Shown: positions 20,403 to 23,330 of the stretch, one piece after another | Numbering within the stretch: the stretch's first letter is position 1 | Layout of the letters: every line of letters begins with the position of its first letter | DNA from: Candidatus Omnitrophota bacterium | GTDB lineage: Bacteria; Omnitrophota; Gorgyraeia; Gygaellales; Profunditerraquicolaceae | Reading direction: 5' to 3' | Length of the DNA: 23,330 nucleotides | Assembly: GCA_026387255.1 (NCBI GenBank) | Contig: JAPLMA010000036.1 | Coordinates: forward strand, 1 to 23,330 | Notes under the pieces: generated by a model | What the model was told of the DNA's origin: nothing | Databases searched by the model: none | What the model saw: the letters and a program-made list of their open reading frames with translations, nothing else | Made by a program: the position numbers and the translations under genes

Positions 20403-21112
20403 TGATCTAAAAAATTTACGTCAAAAGTATGGGCGAATGCGTCTATGAGTTTCTGTTCTAACATATCTTTTTCCGGAACTGCTCTCAACTCATCGCTCAA
20501 GGTTGTTACGTTTGTAGAAATATCTTTCGGTAAAGAATCAGCATACTTACGCACAAAATCCCAATTAACGCTGCAAGGAATAGAACCATGCTGGAATATC
20601 GCTTGTCTATTTCTTTTCTGGGCATTCCCGCCGATTTTTTTTGCGCCAATCACAATGTCATATTTTTCATGCGCAGCGCAGCAAAGCTCATGCGGCGCAC
20701 ATCGATCCCTAAAACCTAATGCTTCCAAGGCAAAAACCGCAGTCAACCCCAAAGATTCGTAAAAACGCAAAAGAAACTTACAAATATTACGGTAATCAAT
20801 AAACACTCCTTGCGGCTCTCCTACATCAGACTTGCTACAAACAAAGCTATAAGTTATTTCATCATCATGAAAAAGAATTCCTCCGCCGGTAATTCTTTTA
20901 GCTACCTCTACTCCGTCAGTTGCGCAAGCCGACAAATCAATCTGGCTTTCGGGAACTTGCGAAAATCCATAGGTAAAAGAAGGTGACTGCCAACGGTATA
21001 AACGTAATACACCAATACCATCCTCTAAATAACGCTTAAAAATTTTTTCATCCAGCGCCATATTACTAGCAACACTTAATGCGCCTGATCGAATAAGTCG
21101 GAATGATTTCAT
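20399..21112 (-). CDS. Lipoate/octanoate transferase or ligase (LplA/LipM family)
   Basis: A 237-residue biotin/lipoate protein ligase-fold enzyme. Motifs: NMALDEKIF near 17, RITGGGILFHDDEITYSF (73-90), and GAKKIGGNAQKR with the active-site Lys at about 159, then FQHGSI. It is short for a bipartite LplA. A Cys-Cys pair at 144-145 sits seven or so residues before the YDIVIGAKKI segment, where LipM octanoyltransferases carry their catalytic Cys; this suggests LipM-like activity, in line with lipA next door, but lipoate ligase is possible. The start is taken at MKSFRLIRSG (ATG at 21112); a TTG at 21142 would overlap gcvPB. No clear ribosome binding site precedes it. Neighbouring gcvPA/gcvPB make GcvH a likely target. 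Confidence 0.87.
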   Translation of the reverse strand: MKSFRLIRSGALSVASNMALDEKIFKRYLEDGIGVLRLYRWQSPSFTYGFSQVPESQIDLSACATDGVEVAKRITGGGILFHDDEITYSFVCSKSDVGEPQGVFIDYRNICKFLLRFYESLGLTAVFALEALGFRDRCAPHELCCAAHEKYDIVIGAKKIGGNAQKRNRQAIFQHGSIPCSVNWDFVRKYADSLPKDISTNVTTLSDELRAVPEKDMLEQKLIDAFAHTFDVNFLDQ

Positions 21113-21123
21113 GATTTTTTTGT

Positions 21124-22575
21124 TTAGGATTTTTTCCAACAAAGATCAGGCTGGCGCGCTGCCCTTACCTCATCCAGGCGTTTTATCGGCATATGTAAAG
21201 GCGCCTGAGTAATCAGCGAAGGATTCTGCTTTGCCAACTCCGCGATCTGAATCATGGTGTCAATAAAAGCATCCAAGGTCTCTTTTGATTCTGTCTCTGT
21301 CGGTTCGATCATCAATGCTTCCTTAACAATCAATGGAAAATATATTGTCGGTGGATGAAATCCCTGATCAATTAGATATTTAGCAATATCTAAGGCATGC
21401 ACGCCATTTTTTGCCTGGCGAGATGCGGAAAAAACACATTCATGCATACAAGTTTTATTAAAAGGTAAATCATAGCATTCTTTAAGCCTCACCTGGCAAT
21501 AATTAGCATTGAGTACCGCGATTTGGGCCACTCTCATCAACCCCTCTTTACCTAAAGCCAATATATAAGCATATGCCTTAAGAATCACTCCGAAATTCCC
21601 GTAAAAAGGCGCAATATAACCAATAGACTTCGGATAATTATAATCGAGTGCAAAGGTTGCGTCAGCCCGTCGGATAACGCGCGAGATAGGTAAAAACTCA
21701 ACTAATTTTTGGCTAACCCCCACCGGACCGGCTCCCGGGCCGCCTCCGCCATGCGGAGTACCAAAAGTTTTATGTAAATTGAGATGCACTACATCAAAAC
21801 CAATATCTCCGGGCCGGCATATTCCCAACATCGCGTTAAGATTAGCTCCGTCATAATACATGAGCGCCCCGACTGCATGCGCCAGATCCGCGATCTGTTT
21901 GATGCGCGGATTAAAAATCCCCAGGGTATCCGGGCAGGTTAGCATCACTGCCGCTACTTCATTAGTTAATTGTTTTTTGTACTGCTCCAAATCCATATAA
22001 CCATCTCTACCAGTAGGAATAACTTTAACTTCATAACCGGCAATCGCCGCGCTTGAAGGATTGGTGCCGTGCGATGAATCCGGAACAATAATATATTTAC
22101 GGCGAGAACCTTGATCTTTATGGTATGCGGCAATCAGCATGACACCGGTTAATTCACCATGGGCTCCGGCCATCGGCTGCATGGTAAAAGCGCTCATCCC
22201 GGTAATTTCCATCAGCAACTTCTCTGATTCATATAAAACTTCTAAAGACCCCTGAGCAAGCATACCCCCACCGGAAAGTTGCGGTAACAAAGGATGTAGC
22301 TGCGAAAATCCTTCAAGAGCAGCAATCTGTTCGGTAAATTTTGGATTATACTTCATGGTACATGAACCTAACGGATAAAAATTTGTATCTACAGAAAAAT
22401 TAAGACGCGAAAGATTGGTATAATGGCGTACCACATCCAACTCACTAAGGCAAGGTAAGAGCGCTTCAGCTTTACGGCAATATTTTACTGCCAAAGGCTT
22501 AGTAAGAGGAACATCCAATTCCCCGTATGAAAATCCCCGGCGGCCGCCTCGATGTTTTTCGAATATTAATCTCAT
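21124..22575 (-). CDS. gcvPB: Glycine dehydrogenase (decarboxylating) subunit 2
   Basis: The PLP-binding half of the split glycine cleavage P-protein, which decarboxylates glycine and passes the aminomethyl group to lipoyl-GcvH. It has 483 residues, normal for the split form. The PLP lysine is Lys269 in HLNLHKTFGTPHGGGGPG; other signatures are FYPLGSCTMKYNP (67-79), QPMAGAHGE (133-141) and DSSHGTNPSS (166-175). The start overlaps the gcvPA stop by four bases (ATGA), so the two subunits are coupled. It precedes the lipoate-family gene by 11 bp. Confidence 0.97.
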   Translation of the reverse strand: MRLIFEKHRGGRRGFSYGELDVPLTKPLAVKYCRKAEALLPCLSELDVVRHYTNLSRLNFSVDTNFYPLGSCTMKYNPKFTEQIAALEGFSQLHPLLPQLSGGGMLAQGSLEVLYESEKLLMEITGMSAFTMQPMAGAHGELTGVMLIAAYHKDQGSRRKYIIVPDSSHGTNPSSAAIAGYEVKVIPTGRDGYMDLEQYKKQLTNEVAAVMLTCPDTLGIFNPRIKQIADLAHAVGALMYYDGANLNAMLGICRPGDIGFDVVHLNLHKTFGTPHGGGGPGAGPVGVSQKLVEFLPISRVIRRADATFALDYNYPKSIGYIAPFYGNFGVILKAYAYILALGKEGLMRVAQIAVLNANYCQVRLKECYDLPFNKTCMHECVFSASRQAKNGVHALDIAKYLIDQGFHPPTIYFPLIVKEALMIEPTETESKETLDAFIDTMIQIAELAKQNPSLITQAPLHMPIKRLDEVRAARQPDLCWKKS

Positions 22576-23330
22576 AACACTGCCTCCAAGCTATCCACCA
22601 GTCGGCAGATTTCTTCCTTGGTTCTTTTTTCCGTAACCGCGATCAATAAATAATTATCCATACCCTTATAAAATCTACCCAGCGGAAAACCGCAGGCAAA
22701 GCCTTTTTCAATCATGCATTGTACGACTTCATCAGCATGGCGCGGCAAGCAAACCGTAAATTCATTAAAAGTTAAAGCAGAACGTTTTACCTGCACGCCG
22801 CTTATCCGGGATAATGTTTCTTTGGCAAACTCTGCCTTCTGATAATTATGCTCAGCCAGCTCTTTAAACCCACCCCTGCCTAAAAGAGAAACAAATATCG
22901 CCGCGCGTAAAGCACAGAGCGCTTCATTTGAACAAATATTAGAAGTTGCTTTTTCCCGGCGAATATGCTGTTCGCGTGTCTGTAAGGTCAACACAAACCC
23001 TCTTTTGCCGTCGCTATCAACCGTCGAGCCCACAATTCTTCCGGGCATCTGGCGCACTAGCTGGTTTCTCGCCGCCATAAATCCAAGATACGGTCCGCCA
23101 AAAGAAAGCGGAATTCCTAAACTTTGCCCCTCCCCGGTGGCAATATCAAATCCCATCTCTTGCGGAGTTTTTAACATACCCAAAGAAATCGGATACACTG
23201 AAGCAATCGCCAGAGCGCCAAATTTATGCACTTTTTCTACCACCTCACTATAATCATCAACCACGCCAAAGAAATTTGGATTCTGAAAAATTACCGCCGC
23301 CGTCTTATCGTCTAAATATTTAAATAGCTC
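22572..23330 (-). CDS. gcvPA: Glycine dehydrogenase subunit 1, C-terminal part (5' end outside window)
   Basis: The C-terminal 252 residues of the partner subunit of the split P-protein. The frame is open to the window edge and begins with LDDKTAAVIFQNPNFFGVV, a segment internal to GcvPA, so the GTG at 23264 is not a start. Further matches are ATGEGQSLGIPLSFGGPYLG, QMPGRIVG and REQHIRREKATSNICSNEAL, all well known in this protein. It overlaps gcvPB by four bases. The gcvT and gcvH genes would be expected upstream, beyond the window. Confidence 0.96.
   Translation of the reverse strand, partial: ELFKYLDDKTAAVIFQNPNFFGVVDDYSEVVEKVHKFGALAIASVYPISLGMLKTPQEMGFDIATGEGQSLGIPLSFGGPYLGFMAARNQLVRQMPGRIVGSTVDSDGKRGFVLTLQTREQHIRREKATSNICSNEALCALRAAIFVSLLGRGGFKELAEHNYQKAEFAKETLSRISGVQVKRSALTFNEFTVCLPRHADEVVQCMIEKGFACGFPLGRFYKGMDNYLLIAVTEKRTKEEICRLVDSLEAVL

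Noticed and set aside
21113..21142. TTG start for the lipoate-family gene
   Set aside because: The added ten residues are lysine-rich and overlap gcvPB; MKSFRLIRSG at 21112 matches family N-termini.
1..23330. tRNA, rRNA, riboswitch or attachment site
   Set aside because: No T-loop-like GGTTCGANTCC in a cloverleaf context, no rRNA segment and no recognised riboswitch core was seen; GGTTCGA matches found are inside coding genes.

Overview
The window reads as a chromosomal stretch of a low-to-moderate GC bacterium. Every convincing gene lies on the minus strand, so transcription runs from high to low coordinates. The mix looks most like Candidatus Omnitrophota or a related uncultured lineage: a PilMNOPQ pilus cluster with several small prepilins, ThyX instead of ThyA, an Rng/DUF2344/L21/Obg/ProBA/NadD housekeeping block, and a TMTC-like membrane TPR protein. 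That placement is a judgement from gene content and protein appearance; no search was run.

Layout in transcription order. (1) 23330-19397: glycine cleavage P-protein as two subunits (gcvPA, cut by the window edge, and gcvPB), then an LplA/LipM-type protein and lipoyl synthase lipA. Together these would decarboxylate glycine and help build the lipoyl arm of GcvH. (2) 19379-16676: thyX, the T and A components of a cobalt/nickel-type ECF transporter (cbiQ, cbiO with a His-rich tail) and a small cupin. A hairpin terminator follows. (3) 16602-15969: a single type IV pilin gene with its own promoter, a leader of about 145 nt and a textbook terminator. (4) 15884-13941: a large membrane protein with TPRs, possibly a glycosyltransferase acting on surface proteins. 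(5) 13824-8647: promoter, two small prepilins, then pilM, pilN, pilO, a pilP-like gene and the secretin pilQ, tightly packed or overlapping. (6) 8576-6851: a half-length DUF2344 gene and ribonuclease G. (7) 6787-603: a consensus promoter drives rplU, obgE, proB, proA, nadD, rpe and pgm, ending at a terminator. (8) 567-1: promoter and 5' part of rpsA.

Most genes are ordinary. The unexplained material is in the short gaps, which are crowded with palindromes: a 19-21 bp palindrome (half-site AATCTAACC) between the -35 and -10 of rpsA, at the cbiQ start and inside proA; two related 120-138 bp elements with GTAGACAGTGTATG ends filling the nadD-rpe and lplA-lipA gaps; three TTTAAA-centred palindromes of 30-36 bp whose outer arms differ but always pair; and two further hairpin elements. 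Protein-level oddities are the absence of rpmA between rplU and obgE, the short DUF2344, ObgE and ProB, a NadD with an altered ISSTxIR motif, a prepilin without a normal cleavage site, a His-tailed ECF ATPase without an adjacent substrate subunit, and a possible LipM-type cysteine in the lipoate-family protein. I did not find a clear defence, CRISPR, prophage or biosynthetic system, and no tRNA or rRNA gene was recognised.
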